From G963665215 sp963665215 (GTDB lineage Bacteria; Chloroflexota; Dehalococcoidia; Lucifugimonadales; CAUZJF01), in contig CAXXWW010000017.1 in the NCBI GenBank assembly GCA_963665215.2, forward strand, positions 753,910 to 817,909: DNA of 64,000 nt, read 5' to 3'. The translations under genes and the position numbers were made by a program. Positions 1 through 9,303 of the stretch are shown here, piece after piece; the first letter of the stretch is position 1; every line of letters begins with the position of its first letter. Below the pieces are notes generated by a model, which had not been told where the DNA came from, did no database searches, and worked only from the letters and a program-made list of their open reading frames with translations.

Positions 1-668
1 GAGGACGCTGCCACCCTCTGACTGTTCTGGACGATCACTCTCGGTTTGCCTTGGGGCTGCAGGCCTGCGGTAACGAGCAGGGAGAGATGGTGCAACAGCG
101 CCTGACGGCTATCTTCCGGCGCTACGGCCTGCCCAACACAATGTTGATGGACAATGGCTCCCCGTGGGGCCATGACCAAGACCACCCCTACACACCTTTT
201 ACAGTCTGGCTGCTGAGGTTGGGCATCGGAGTCAGTCATGGACGCCCTTATCACCCTCAGACACAGGGAAAAGATGAGCGCTTCCACCGAACCATGACCG
301 TTGAAGTGCTGCAGGGGAGCAGCTTCACTGATCTGGCGCACTGCCAGAGAGCCTTCGACCTGTGGCGGGACATCTACAACTTGGAGCGGCCCCATGACGC
401 CCTTGACCTTGCTACTCCGGCCACCAAGTACCAAGTGAGCCAAAGACTGTTTCCCGAGGTCCTTCCACCCTTGGAGTACGAACCAACCGACCTGGTACGC
501 CGTGTTCACGACAAAGGTAGGCTCCAGTTGTTTGGCCGTATCTTCAAGGTACCTAAGGCCTTCAAGGGCATGCCAGTGGCTATTCGGCCGACAACTGACG
601 ATGGAGTCTGGAACGTCTTCTTCGCCACTCATCAAATCGCCCAGCTTGACCTCAGGCACGATGCCTAA
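1..668 (+). CDS. IS481-family transposase, C-terminal part (runs off left edge)
   Basis: The frame is open from base 3 with no start inside the window, so the gene begins upstream. The visible part is the retroviral-integrase-like (rve) DDE core of an IS481 transposase. It shows LTVLDDHSRF (first catalytic Asp), MDNGSPWG (second Asp), and HPQTQGKDERFHRT, where the third acidic residue (Glu) falls. An IS481-type tail follows (YNLERPHDAL, then a small beta domain). The enzyme would cut and join the ends of its own element. An internal TTG at 51 is only an alternative start; residues before it already match the family. Confidence 0.9.
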   Translation, partial: GRCHPLTVLDDHSRFALGLQACGNEQGEMVQQRLTAIFRRYGLPNTMLMDNGSPWGHDQDHPYTPFTVWLLRLGIGVSHGRPYHPQTQGKDERFHRTMTVEVLQGSSFTDLAHCQRAFDLWRDIYNLERPHDALDLATPATKYQVSQRLFPEVLPPLEYEPTDLVRRVHDKGRLQLFGRIFKVPKAFKGMPVAIRPTTDDGVWNVFFATHQIAQLDLRHDA

Positions 669-717
669 CATACTCAAATGTGTCCACCATGTCTCCGAAC
701 ACCCGTCCACCATGTGT
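1..717 (+). mobile_element. IS481-type insertion sequence, right part
   Basis: This is the transposase 3' part plus about 50 bases of right-end sequence containing two TGTCCACCATG-like repeats (around 680-718). IS481 ends usually carry this kind of inverted terminal sequence. The left end lies outside the window, so the exact boundary and target duplication cannot be set. Confidence 0.55.
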
Positions 718-736
718 CCGGTCCATACAATGGGGG

Positions 737-756
737 TCTGGGGGGTACCCCCCAGA
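737..756. repeat. Perfect 20-bp palindrome
   Basis: TCTGGGGGGTACCCCCCAGA reads identically on both strands. It lies just beyond the IS481 end and before a second strong hairpin. It could be an extragenic palindrome or a transcription stop. No T-run follows, so a simple intrinsic terminator is not supported. Confidence 0.6.
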
Positions 757-767
757 TTGACTCCATT

Positions 768-796
768 CCCCCTCTCCCTTGCCAAGGGAGAGGGGG
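768..796. repeat. 14-bp stem hairpin (CCCCCTCTCCCTTG / CAAGGGAGAGGGGG)
   Basis: A perfect 14-bp inverted repeat has a one-base loop and lies in the gene-free stretch between the IS481 remnant and the next element. It resembles the G/C-rich extragenic palindromes seen elsewhere in the window (14690-14712) more than a terminator, because no T-tract follows. Confidence 0.55.
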
Positions 797-952
797 ATAC
801 AGGGGGTGAGGGTTTCGTTAGAAGCTCTAAGTAGTCACCTTATCCCGTATCTCCCGCCAAGACAATGCCGAAGGCCGGGAGGCCCGCCGTTGAGGTTGAT
901 ACCGTGAGCAGGTTCAAGGGTATGGTCGATCGCCCCCTCGTCGCGTGTGGTG

Positions 953-1123
953 GGCTTTGCACAAGAGGTGGCGCGGTCGTGTGAATTGCCCTTCGACAAG
1001 CTTCCCTCGATACGTCCGCCTCGGGCGGACTACTCGGGACGAACGGTCGAATACCGCTCATGGTGAGTAGGCCGCAGGCCGTATCGAACCACGCCTCCGC
1101 ATTCCGCCTTTAGGTGCAAAGCC
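953..1123 (-). repeat. MITE-like element, copy A (171 bp)
   Basis: The ends are GGCTTTGCAC and its complement GTGCAAAGCC. In reverse orientation, the first ~44 and last ~50 bases match copy B (9504-11012), while the middle differs. It has no coding capacity. The flanks (944-952 and 1124-1132) do not form a target duplication, unlike copy B, so this copy is older or its surroundings have been rearranged. Confidence 0.6.
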
Positions 1124-1222
1124 GATTGCACCAGAGGCGGTCCACCGCGTGGTCCACGACAACATCCGCGACGCCTCGCCCCGCCGCCGTTGACACGCCT
1201 GGAGCCCGCGATTACACTCGCG

Positions 1223-1540
1223 ATGTCCCACGCACAGGAGGAACCCAAAAAAGCCAATTACGACGCAGACATGCGCCCCGACGTGAAGGTGCCGATGAGG
1301 GACGGCGTGGGCGTGTTCGCCGACATTGGGGCGGGGGACATTTCCGAAGGTGCTCATACGTACCCCCTATAGCAACAGCACCGAGGTGCCGCTCCAGAGA
1401 AGCGGAGGCCTGGGAATTGGGTTCGTACGGCGTGAGTGGGGCTGTCGGAGCGCGGACTACGAGGCGTCGACCGGACCTCGGGTCCACAGAAGGGGCTTGA
1501 CCGCCTGGTCCAGCCCTAGTAGTGTCAGACCTGCTCAAGG
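1223..1540 (+). pseudogene. Remnant of a CocE/NonD-type hydrolase N-terminus
   Basis: From ATG 1223 the frame reads a leader followed by VKVPMRDGVGVFADI. After a shift near 1325-1345 another frame continues with FPKVLIRTPYSNSTE. Together these match the start of CocE/NonD (X-Pro dipeptidyl-peptidase S15-like) hydrolases, which begin with a V.V.MRDGV.L.ADIYRP stretch followed by FPVLLIRTPY. Further family-like residues follow in a third frame (RGVDRTSG near 1475). No alpha/beta-hydrolase catalytic serine region remains. It is a decayed 5' fragment. Confidence 0.6.
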
Positions 1541-1657
1541 TTCACGGCGACGGCCTGAGGTCAGGACTCAAAGGCCCGATGCCGCACCATTTCCTGAGCG
1601 CCCGGGGTTTGGCTGGGCCAGGCCGCCCAGCAAGTCGATTACACAGGGAGACAGCGA

Positions 1658-4228
1658 ATGAAGGCGAGAACAAACGGAAGCCCCATAGCTACAGTCAGCC
1701 GTGTGGCGCTTTCAAGCGACACAACCAGCAACCCGATCTCTCTTCCGGACTATGACCGGGCCCGCCTTGAAGACGTAGGTTTTCTTACGGCGATGACGCT
1801 GGTAGTTTTGGGCAACTATGCTCAGACCGGTCATTTCGGTGGTCCGTTGGCCTATACCCCCTACACGGTCACCTCACACCTTGTGGGACCGGAGCTCGGA
1901 GGTCTACGGTTCGACTATCGCCGGCCGAAGCACCCTTACGCCGATAAGTTCATGCTTGCCGGCGGGCATAATGCCCCGGTGACGTACGCGCTCTGGATGA
2001 TCATGGGGGAGGCGCTGGCGCGGAAATACGCCGAGACCGGTGATGACCGATACGCCGTAGATCCCAACATCGCCATCTTGCCAATCGATGCGCTAGGATT
2101 TCGCAGGGGTCGTGGCGCACTGAAGACATTGCTGCGCGACAACGGCCTTGAAGACCACCCCGCAATGGCGCAGGCGAAGCTCAGGGGGATCAGGGCGTTG
2201 GCAGGCCATGCGGAGACAACCGACGTAACCAACGATGTGAACGGCGGTCCTTCAGGCATCGGCATCGCGACCGCCGCCGGTAAGGCCGCGTTCTGGGACA
2301 TGGTGGGGGCGCCGGATAGCCTCAAGGTCCTCGCCATCGAGGGAGAGTTCGCGCTTACGTCCGGCCACTCGCAGGAGATGAAAACGGCGGCGGTGGCGCA
2401 GCAGGTAGGGAAGCGTCTGAGAATACTGCTGTCGTACAACAATGCAGGGATAGACGACGAGCTCGTCGGTAGTGTGATCGCGCCCCAGTACGACGGCTAC
2501 AAGATTCAAGACCAGTGGGCCGCATACGGATGGAACGTCTTGGCCCTCGATAACGGGAACGACTACGATGAGGTGGTAGCCGCTCTGAAGACAATGGAGG
2601 ACTGGGACCCAACGGACGACAGACCGATGATCGTCGTGGGCCGTACGGTCAAGGGATGGTGGCCCGCCGCAGAGAACGGACAGATGCCTGGTTACGGCGA
2701 ACAGATTGTTAGCTACCATAGCCACCCGTACCAGTTCGACATGAACGGCGGCTACTTTCAGGCGCTGGCGGCGACTTTCGAGCAGCGCTTTGGGGTCGAG
2801 TTCGAGGGTGTCCGGGAGGGGGCCGTTTCTGAGACCCGGGAGCGCCTCATTCAGTTCAAGCGAAATATAGACATCGCCATGTCCGTGCTTGACCATGACG
2901 GCCTGGGCGACTGGCTCGCTAACCGGCTGGTAGAGAATGGCGATTCCCTGGACGACGAGATGCCGCTACGGATCGACCGGAAGACCGACCCGTTCCAGGA
3001 CCCCCGCCTCGCTGTCGACAAATTGCCCATGGAGCCGCAGACCGTTTCCGTTCGCAACCCCAGTACCGGGGAAGAGAAGAAAGTGGATATCAAGCTATTC
3101 GAGGAGCCTGGCAACGTCCGCGGGACCCGGCGGGCTATCTCAGAGATCATCAAGTGGATGAACTATGTGACGGAGAACCGGTTTGTGACGGTTGCTGCTG
3201 ACCTGGCCGAGTCGATAAACGTTGAAACCGGCTCCCTCTGGGGCCACTACGATCCAGTGAACAACCCCGTCGGCACGCGACTCAAGGCCGCGATTCAGGA
3301 GGCTGGAAACGCGTCTACTGCCATTGGTATCGTGGGACAGACCGTGTCTCTTGACCCGGACCAGCACGTTGGCCTCTGGGCGCTCAGTGGCAGCTACGGC
3401 GCGTTTACCCCGCTAATGTACCTGCCGTCACGCGTTTGGAGCCAGCAGAGCCAGGACAGCCCTTTCCGGGTCGGCGTTCTGAACATCCTCGCCGGCCACT
3501 CCGGACCCGAAACGGCGGCAGATGCGCGTACCCACTTCGGCATATTCTCGCCTCAGGTGTGGAAGCTGTTCCCGAGAGGCCAGGTCATCACACTGAGTTT
3601 CTGGGACTACAACGACGTGGCATCCGGTTATTTTGCCGCTGCGGAAATCGCGGCGCGAGACCCGAAAGTAGGCGTGATCGTCCTCGAGGTGGCCCGGCCA
3701 GACTTTCCGGTTGCCGACCGGACGAAGTTCGCGGACAAGGACCCCAAGGCGGCGGCCAAGGGATTCTACGTGATAAGGGACTTTGACCCCGACAAGCCGA
3801 AGCACGGCTACGTAGTGGTCCAGGGGTCGTCTTCGACCGTAAACCTGCTCTCAGTACTACCTCGCCTGGAACAGGAGGGGATCAACGTCAAAGTGGTGTC
3901 GGTGATAAGCGAGGAGCTCTTCCAGCGCCAGCCCGAAGAGTACCGAAACTCCGTTTTGGCGCCTAAGGCCAGCTATGACCTGATGATAGTCAGCACTGGG
4001 ACCCGCCGAGTCTGGCCGGTGCGAGGTGTAGGCCCGTTGACCGACGAGTACTCCCTTGTATCCGACTGGCACGATGAGTGGCTGACCGGTGGCACGGAGT
4101 CGGACGTGATCGCGGAGGCTCACCTGGACCCCGAGTCGATCTTCCAGGGGGTCAAGCGCTTTGCGCTGGATCACGATAGTCGGATCGGCCGTCAAATAGC
4201 GCGTCTCGCCGATTTGAAGGGAGATTAG
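1658..4228 (+). CDS. Transketolase / pyruvate dehydrogenase E1-like ThDP-fold enzyme
   Basis: The 856-aa product is nearer the length of homodimeric pyruvate dehydrogenase E1 (about 890) than transketolase (about 660). Recognisable blocks are TGHFGGPLAY and MLAGGHNAPVTY in the N-terminal half. The thiamine-diphosphate/Mg region appears as AIEGEF followed about 30 residues later by YNNAGID, where the usual GDG...N(N) has Glu in place of Asp. The C-terminal half has the pyrimidine domain and a LEVARPDFPVADR stretch. Where transketolases carry the ThDP-activating glutamate (GxREFGM), this protein seems to read AIGIVGQ. Start ATG 1658 has a GGGAGA ribosome site. It stands alone and converges on the hydrolase at 4270. 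Substrate unknown. Confidence 0.75.
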   Translation: MKARTNGSPIATVSRVALSSDTTSNPISLPDYDRARLEDVGFLTAMTLVVLGNYAQTGHFGGPLAYTPYTVTSHLVGPELGGLRFDYRRPKHPYADKFMLAGGHNAPVTYALWMIMGEALARKYAETGDDRYAVDPNIAILPIDALGFRRGRGALKTLLRDNGLEDHPAMAQAKLRGIRALAGHAETTDVTNDVNGGPSGIGIATAAGKAAFWDMVGAPDSLKVLAIEGEFALTSGHSQEMKTAAVAQQVGKRLRILLSYNNAGIDDELVGSVIAPQYDGYKIQDQWAAYGWNVLALDNGNDYDEVVAALKTMEDWDPTDDRPMIVVGRTVKGWWPAAENGQMPGYGEQIVSYHSHPYQFDMNGGYFQALAATFEQRFGVEFEGVREGAVSETRERLIQFKRNIDIAMSVLDHDGLGDWLANRLVENGDSLDDEMPLRIDRKTDPFQDPRLAVDKLPMEPQTVSVRNPSTGEEKKVDIKLFEEPGNVRGTRRAISEIIKWMNYVTENRFVTVAADLAESINVETGSLWGHYDPVNNPVGTRLKAAIQEAGNASTAIGIVGQTVSLDPDQHVGLWALSGSYGAFTPLMYLPSRVWSQQSQDSPFRVGVLNILAGHSGPETAADARTHFGIFSPQVWKLFPRGQVITLSFWDYNDVASGYFAAAEIAARDPKVGVIVLEVARPDFPVADRTKFADKDPKAAAKGFYVIRDFDPDKPKHGYVVVQGSSSTVNLLSVLPRLEQEGINVKVVSVISEELFQRQPEEYRNSVLAPKASYDLMIVSTGTRRVWPVRGVGPLTDEYSLVSDWHDEWLTGGTESDVIAEAHLDPESIFQGVKRFALDHDSRIGRQIARLADLKGD

Positions 4229-4269
4229 CCGACGCGGTAATCTGTGGAGGACACTGCCAGCGGCGTCGC

Positions 4270-5223
4270 TTACTCCTCGCCAGTAAGGGCCCGGCGCGGG
4301 TTGTCGACCATGATCTGGGTAAACATATCCTCGGTCACCCCGATCTCTCGTAGCCTGCCAGGCAACACGGTCGAGATGTAGTCGTAGCCCGGCCCCCCAT
4401 ATGCGTGGCACATGTGCCGGTAGCAAACGTCCTGAGACAAGAGCAGGTGTTTGATGAGGCCGGCGTCGATTATGTCGCGTACCATGCCCAGGAGCTTGTG
4501 CTGCACATACGCCGGCCCGGACTCGACCGGCTGGATGTTGTCAAATGAGATCCAGGCGCCACGCCGGGCGATCTCTTCGTGGTACTCGAAGTATGGGTAG
4601 CTCTGCGGGTGACCGATCACGACCCTTCCCAGGTCTACGCCCTCCTCCGCCAGGATGTCGAGCTGGTCGAGACCCACCGGTCCCCCGATCGCGTGAGTCG
4701 TGAGCATGACGCCGGTTTTCTTCTGGGCCCTTGCGGCCGCTCTGAGGACCCGCTCCTCCACCGGCGAGAGCCAGTTGAAGTGGGCCCCGATCTCGCCGAT
4801 TATCCCCGCACGGACGTCGGTGCCGTCAAGCCCCTCGGTCAGGTCGCGGACCATCTCTCCGGCGATCTCGTCCGTCTTCTTTCTCCACAGAGATTGATCG
4901 TAGTAGGTCTCCCGGTACCAGCCGCAGCCGAGGACGATGTTCAGCCCTGTGCGCTCTGCCATCTCCCTTACGGCGAGGGGGTGCTTGATCGGCAGGATCT
5001 GCTGGTCGCTCTCGGTGAGGCCGCCGCTGGTCTGGTCGACGAGGGTGACGCCGCCGGCGTTTTTGTAGAGCATCAGCTCCTGGTAGGCGAGCTCCGGGTC
5101 GTTGAGCAACTTGTCGACGGACAACTCGTCCCTCCTCAGGTCGAGAAACAAGTGCTCATGGATGAGGGTGAATCCGAGTTGGTCCGATGAGATGGGCCCG
5201 CTCACCGTCATAACCTCTGGCAT
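4270..5223 (-). CDS. Phosphotriesterase-family metal-dependent hydrolase
   Basis: This is an amidohydrolase-superfamily TIM barrel of 317 residues. It shows LIHEHLFLD (HxH metal ligands), IGEIGAH, TTHAIGG, VVIGHPQ, and LLSQDVCYR with the catalytic Asp. At the bridging-ligand position (IGEIG) it has Glu, as in the E. coli Php type, rather than the carbamylated Lys of true phosphotriesterase. A lactonase or related hydrolase activity is therefore more likely than organophosphate cleavage. Start ATG 5223 is chosen because GGAGGAGG sits five bases upstream; longer frames to 5331 include that site. It lies next to a flavin monooxygenase on the same strand, which suggests a catabolic pair. Confidence 0.88.
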   Translation of the reverse strand: MPEVMTVSGPISSDQLGFTLIHEHLFLDLRRDELSVDKLLNDPELAYQELMLYKNAGGVTLVDQTSGGLTESDQQILPIKHPLAVREMAERTGLNIVLGCGWYRETYYDQSLWRKKTDEIAGEMVRDLTEGLDGTDVRAGIIGEIGAHFNWLSPVEERVLRAAARAQKKTGVMLTTHAIGGPVGLDQLDILAEEGVDLGRVVIGHPQSYPYFEYHEEIARRGAWISFDNIQPVESGPAYVQHKLLGMVRDIIDAGLIKHLLLSQDVCYRHMCHAYGGPGYDYISTVLPGRLREIGVTEDMFTQIMVDNPRRALTGEE

Positions 5224-5423
5224 GTCTGCCTCCTCCATTGGGATGTAAACCGACATTCCCCAAATCAAGCTGCCTCGACCCAGGCACGCACGTCGCCCTT
5301 GGCTACCCCTCATCAACTCCGATGACCCCAAGCAGCCTCACTGGCCATGAGGGCAGCACTCTTACCGGATGACGACGCACCCCCGCGGCTGATCTGAGAG
5401 ATGTGGGCCTGGTGGAGCTGCCT

Positions 5424-6611
5424 CTACCTCCGGCCCGCGGCAGCGGCTCTCGGCTTGAACAGGGGCATGACCTCGGCGGCGAACCACTCCAGGTCCTCCC
5501 GCATGACGCGAGGAGGAATCCCGAGGCCGCCCGCGTGTACGAAGACCCGCTCCAGGCCAGGAAACCGGTCTTGGATGTCGGCGATCCTCTCGGCGACGTG
5601 CTCTGGAGGGCCGCATATCCAGGTGCCCTGCTCCACCAGGCTCTCGATAGTCGGCAAGCCGGCCAAAGTCGCCCTGGCCGGGTCCGCCGTGGCACGTATC
5701 TGATCATCCGTGAGCCCTGGCATACGTCCAAGGGGCGCTAGCGCCTTGATCTGCTCTTCGTGGAAGGGGGTCGCCTCCCGCATCGCATTCTGAAGGGTAT
5801 CGGCCATGTGGAGCTGGAGCCCCAGGGCGATGTCTTGTCCGAGCTCTGTGTGTCGCCCGGCGCGCTCCAGGGCATCCCTGTACTCGGCCGCCAGTTTTTC
5901 GGCCCTGCCGCCAGGGGCGGTGCCGCCGACGATGACTCCCTTGACGCCATGCTTCGCCATGAAGTCGAGGCCCCGTCTCGTGGCGCTGGTTATGGGTTGC
6001 CAGACCTCGACGGGTAGATGCATCGGCCGAGGGACCAGGGTGATCTCCTCCAGGTCACCGAAGCGGAAGGGCACTCTGGGCGGCAGGTCGTAGTTCTTGC
6101 CGTGGTGGGAGAACGAATCTTGGTTCCAGGCCTTGAGGATGATCTCCACCTGCTCCTCGAACAGCTCACGGTTGGCGTCGCCGTCTACGAGCGGCCCCCC
6201 CAGGGTCTCAACCTCCCTGAATATGTAGCCGCGACCTATACCGAACCGGACTCGGCCGCCTGTAAGGATGTCTGATGTCGCGAAGTCCTCCGCCAGACGC
6301 AGCGGATGCCATGCAGGCACAGTGTTAAAGAAGCTCCCGAAGTTGAGGCGTTCGGTGAGCTGCGCCAGATACACGGCCCACATCGGCACGTTCGTGGTCC
6401 CGCCGTAGCCCTCTCGCTGAAAGTGGTGCTCCCCCAGCCAGAGAGTATCGAAACCGGTACGGTCCATCACCTCGGCGAACTCGCGCACCTCCTGGAACAC
6501 CGTGGCAAGCTGCTCGTTCGAGGGTCGCCGGTCCTCTACCGGCGTTCCCGTAAAGCCGAGGTCGTCCATCTCAATGTGCCCGCCGTAGAAGCTGTCGAAA
6601 TAGTTGATCAT
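5424..6611 (-). CDS. LLM-class (luciferase-like) flavin-dependent monooxygenase
   Basis: A 395-aa bacterial luciferase-fold protein. FDTLWLGEHHFQREG and GGRVRFGIGRGYI are the classic signature regions of F420- or FMN-dependent luciferase-like oxidoreductases. It probably oxidises a small organic substrate with reduced flavin. ATG 6611 follows a G-rich stretch that may act as ribosome site. It is on the same strand as the phosphotriesterase-like gene 200 bases downstream and may be co-expressed with it. A second, different family member lies at 11272. Confidence 0.9.
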   Translation of the reverse strand: MINYFDSFYGGHIEMDDLGFTGTPVEDRRPSNEQLATVFQEVREFAEVMDRTGFDTLWLGEHHFQREGYGGTTNVPMWAVYLAQLTERLNFGSFFNTVPAWHPLRLAEDFATSDILTGGRVRFGIGRGYIFREVETLGGPLVDGDANRELFEEQVEIILKAWNQDSFSHHGKNYDLPPRVPFRFGDLEEITLVPRPMHLPVEVWQPITSATRRGLDFMAKHGVKGVIVGGTAPGGRAEKLAAEYRDALERAGRHTELGQDIALGLQLHMADTLQNAMREATPFHEEQIKALAPLGRMPGLTDDQIRATADPARATLAGLPTIESLVEQGTWICGPPEHVAERIADIQDRFPGLERVFVHAGGLGIPPRVMREDLEWFAAEVMPLFKPRAAAAGRR

Positions 6612-6780
6612 CGGTTGCCCCCGGAAGAGGAATTCTTGGTTAGCTAATATCAGCCGACATTTCCCATATCGAGCTGCCTAGGCAAAAGCCACGCCCCATG
6701 TTCAACGAGCGCCATCGTAGTATCGCTCACGAATGCCGTCACCCAGCGCCCCTCCGTCGTTGTAGAGACGGAGTCGAGGG

Positions 6781-7788
6781 TCAACAGTCGGTCGGGCGTC
6801 TTGCCCGATCGATCTTCCTTAGCGTTTCCCGTGTCACCTGACGTAATTCGTCGCCGTAATGACTTTCAAAGATCTTCAGCGCTTCGACAACTTCCGCATC
6901 CGGATAGATAATCTCGCCGAGTCGTTTCGCCGCTTGTAGTTTCCTGCTATCGGCCTCCTGCTTCAATTCCCGGAGCAGGTAATTCCGGTAGAGTTCCAAG
7001 AAACGGTTCTCATACGTAAGCGTCTGTCGGCAAAGACTCGCAAACAACTGGCGGTCTGCTTCTGTCTCTGGGATTCGATATTCCCACTGGCCTCGGCAGA
7101 TCTCGTAGACATCTCTCACGAGAGGCGTCCATTCATCATTGATGTTTTGTTCATAAAGAGGGAGGCAGTCGCTCTTTCTAAAGACGTACGTTTTCGCTTG
7201 TGAGGTGATAATTGCTGTCGCTATCGCACAGACACAGGAGTGGAAAACCGTCGTCTGTTGCTGATAGGTGTACCCATAGAACTCGTCGGACGCGTCGGGA
7301 TATGCCAACGGAAACCCCTGAAACTCCAGGTTCGGGCGGATTCTTTCTGCGAAGCAGAATACGGACGCTCGGAACATTGTATCCCAGATATGTTGGTTGA
7401 TCGAAGGCAGAGCGAGGTTATCTCGAATATCTTCCCCGAAGATGAGCAGACTACCCGCTTTTATCACCAGTCGAAGGGAGCTCGACCCGAACACGGTCTC
7501 TTCATCCCTTGTCGTGACGTCGCTTGCGAACGGACTGTCCCGGACGAACACATCGTAGCAAGTCGCCTCCGCTTTTTTCCTCTCCGTCTCGTCTCTGAAT
7601 CGATCTTTGAACACAATCTTCATGTCGATATCGGAGGTCGGAATGGCTGTGCCATCCGCAAGACTTCCGACAAGGTAATATCCGCGAATTCGTTCTGGGA
7701 ACACTGTTTCAAAGATGTGGATTGCGCTACATAGGATTTCGTCAACCCTAGGATTTCCCGTCGATTCGAGAAGTTGAACCATATCCAT
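6781..7788 (-). CDS. Nucleotidyltransferase-domain protein
   Basis: The N-terminus carries a polymerase-beta-type nucleotidyltransferase motif, LVGSLADGTAIPTSDIDM, with the GS...DxD pattern (Asp pair binding Mg). The rest (about 250 residues) is mostly helical with no motif I recognise. It resembles aminoglycoside-adenylyl or other small-molecule nucleotidyltransferases, but substrate cannot be told. ATG 7788 is preferred over ATG 7803 because GGAG lies seven bases upstream of it. Base composition (lower GC, TCG/CGT-rich) differs from its neighbours, which hints at acquisition. Confidence 0.75.
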   Translation of the reverse strand: MDMVQLLESTGNPRVDEILCSAIHIFETVFPERIRGYYLVGSLADGTAIPTSDIDMKIVFKDRFRDETERKKAEATCYDVFVRDSPFASDVTTRDEETVFGSSSLRLVIKAGSLLIFGEDIRDNLALPSINQHIWDTMFRASVFCFAERIRPNLEFQGFPLAYPDASDEFYGYTYQQQTTVFHSCVCAIATAIITSQAKTYVFRKSDCLPLYEQNINDEWTPLVRDVYEICRGQWEYRIPETEADRQLFASLCRQTLTYENRFLELYRNYLLRELKQEADSRKLQAAKRLGEIIYPDAEVVEALKIFESHYGDELRQVTRETLRKIDRARRPTDC

Positions 7789-7862
7789 CCCTACACTCCG
7801 CATGACAGAGTTTTGTGCCGCCTGCGGGTCAAAACCAGGGGGCCCAGTGACGAAGCGCTAGA

Positions 7863-9050
7863 CTATGCCAGGCGGAAGGAGCTGCCGGCGATGTGGCGCG
7901 TCCCCCCGAAATTGTTGCCATCGTCCTCCATGTAGTAGTAGGCGGTGAAGATACGCCCGTCATCTAATTGGGTCGCCACCGGGTAACCCAGGTCCCAATC
8001 GCTGGCGTCGGCCCGGATGACCGCTTCGGTTGACCACGTATCACCGTCGTCCTCGCTGACGATCAAGCCCATTCCGAACGGGACTTTTCTTCGACCGAAG
8101 ATCACGACAATGCGTCCGTCACTCAGTTGTAGGGGCCAGGGCGAACGATAGCGGACGCCGTGCTGTCTGGCCCCTGACCAGGCGTATTGACGGCTCAACG
8201 ACGCCCACGGCGAGTGGCCCCACCGTATGATCGATTCGGGACGGCTCCAGGTATATCCGCCGTCGTCGGAATACGCCATCACCAGTACACTGTCTCTCCT
8301 GCCCGTAAGGTGGAGCATGTAACATTGCAGGCGTCCACTGGGTAAAAGCAACAGGCGGTCGTAGGTTATGCGTCCCACGTCTTCGTCCGGGTCTCGAGCT
8401 ATCTCGGCCATGTAGTCCCAGGTAAGTCCCTTGTCATCCGACCCGTACAGGGCCGGGACGTTCTGATCTTGGGAGCCAGCTACCGCCAGCGTGCCGTCGG
8501 GAAAAACAATAGGAGGCATGGCGTCCACTAATAGCGACTTGAACGGCGGCAGCGGTTGAACGCGGGTAGGCACCTCTTCCCAGTTGCGGCCACGGTCGGC
8601 CGAGCGAAAGGCATGGGCCTCGAAAATCGTGCGTCCGCGCAGGTCTTCCCCCTCTGCGAGAGGAGAGCGCTTGAAGAAGACAACTGAGTCAGGGCTGGTC
8701 AGGTCGATCTCTTCGCGTACCACGCCGGGCTCGTCAACGCGGCTGTAAATGGCCGTCTTTTCTCTATCTGACATGGTGTTATCCCACACGACCACATCCT
8801 GCTCTCGGTCCCACGTTTCGCCATGGTCGAGTGACCGCTGCAGCAAGAAAACACCCCGTTTCGAGTACTCGCCATGGGTCACGGACAGCCGGTCCGCGTA
8901 GGTGCAGGGGGCGTGGGCGTGCATAACCACGATCTCGCCATTGCCGAAATTCCCAATGACGTACTGGCTGGTATGTGCACAGTACCTCTCCTTGCTGTAA
9001 CAGACCTTGGTGTGGCGAATATCTGTGAGCTCTGGTGTTGCACGGATCAA
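7863..9050 (-). CDS. Sialidase-like BNR/Asp-box beta-propeller protein
   Basis: A 395-aa six-bladed propeller type. Five Asp-box motifs are visible in order: SLDHGETW, SADRGRNW, GSDDKGLTW, SDDGGYTW and SEDDGDTW. The family includes exo-alpha-sialidases and related glycan-binding enzymes. No signal peptide is seen, so a cytoplasmic role is possible. The start is TTG at 9050, which has AGGAG seven bases upstream and no competing ATG close by. It is monocistronic as far as visible. Confidence 0.85.
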   Translation of the reverse strand: MIRATPELTDIRHTKVCYSKERYCAHTSQYVIGNFGNGEIVVMHAHAPCTYADRLSVTHGEYSKRGVFLLQRSLDHGETWDREQDVVVWDNTMSDREKTAIYSRVDEPGVVREEIDLTSPDSVVFFKRSPLAEGEDLRGRTIFEAHAFRSADRGRNWEEVPTRVQPLPPFKSLLVDAMPPIVFPDGTLAVAGSQDQNVPALYGSDDKGLTWDYMAEIARDPDEDVGRITYDRLLLLPSGRLQCYMLHLTGRRDSVLVMAYSDDGGYTWSRPESIIRWGHSPWASLSRQYAWSGARQHGVRYRSPWPLQLSDGRIVVIFGRRKVPFGMGLIVSEDDGDTWSTEAVIRADASDWDLGYPVATQLDDGRIFTAYYYMEDDGNNFGGTRHIAGSSFRLA

Positions 9051-9303
9051 GGTGATATCTCCTATGCGGTCATGGCTTCAGCTTGATGGGAAGAACGATA
9101 CTACCGCAGTCATGACTATACCAGGCACCCTTGGTGTCGAGTGAGCTAACCCGCCTCGCATGACCGCGCCTCTGGGCCACTGGGGCCTGATCGTGTACTT
9201 GCCGGACCACACCCGGGCATGTGGGACCGGACTCAAGGCCCAATGAGGCGACAAGTAGCTGACTGACTTGATCCCAAGACCCTTAACTCAGTCAAGGGGC
9301 CGC

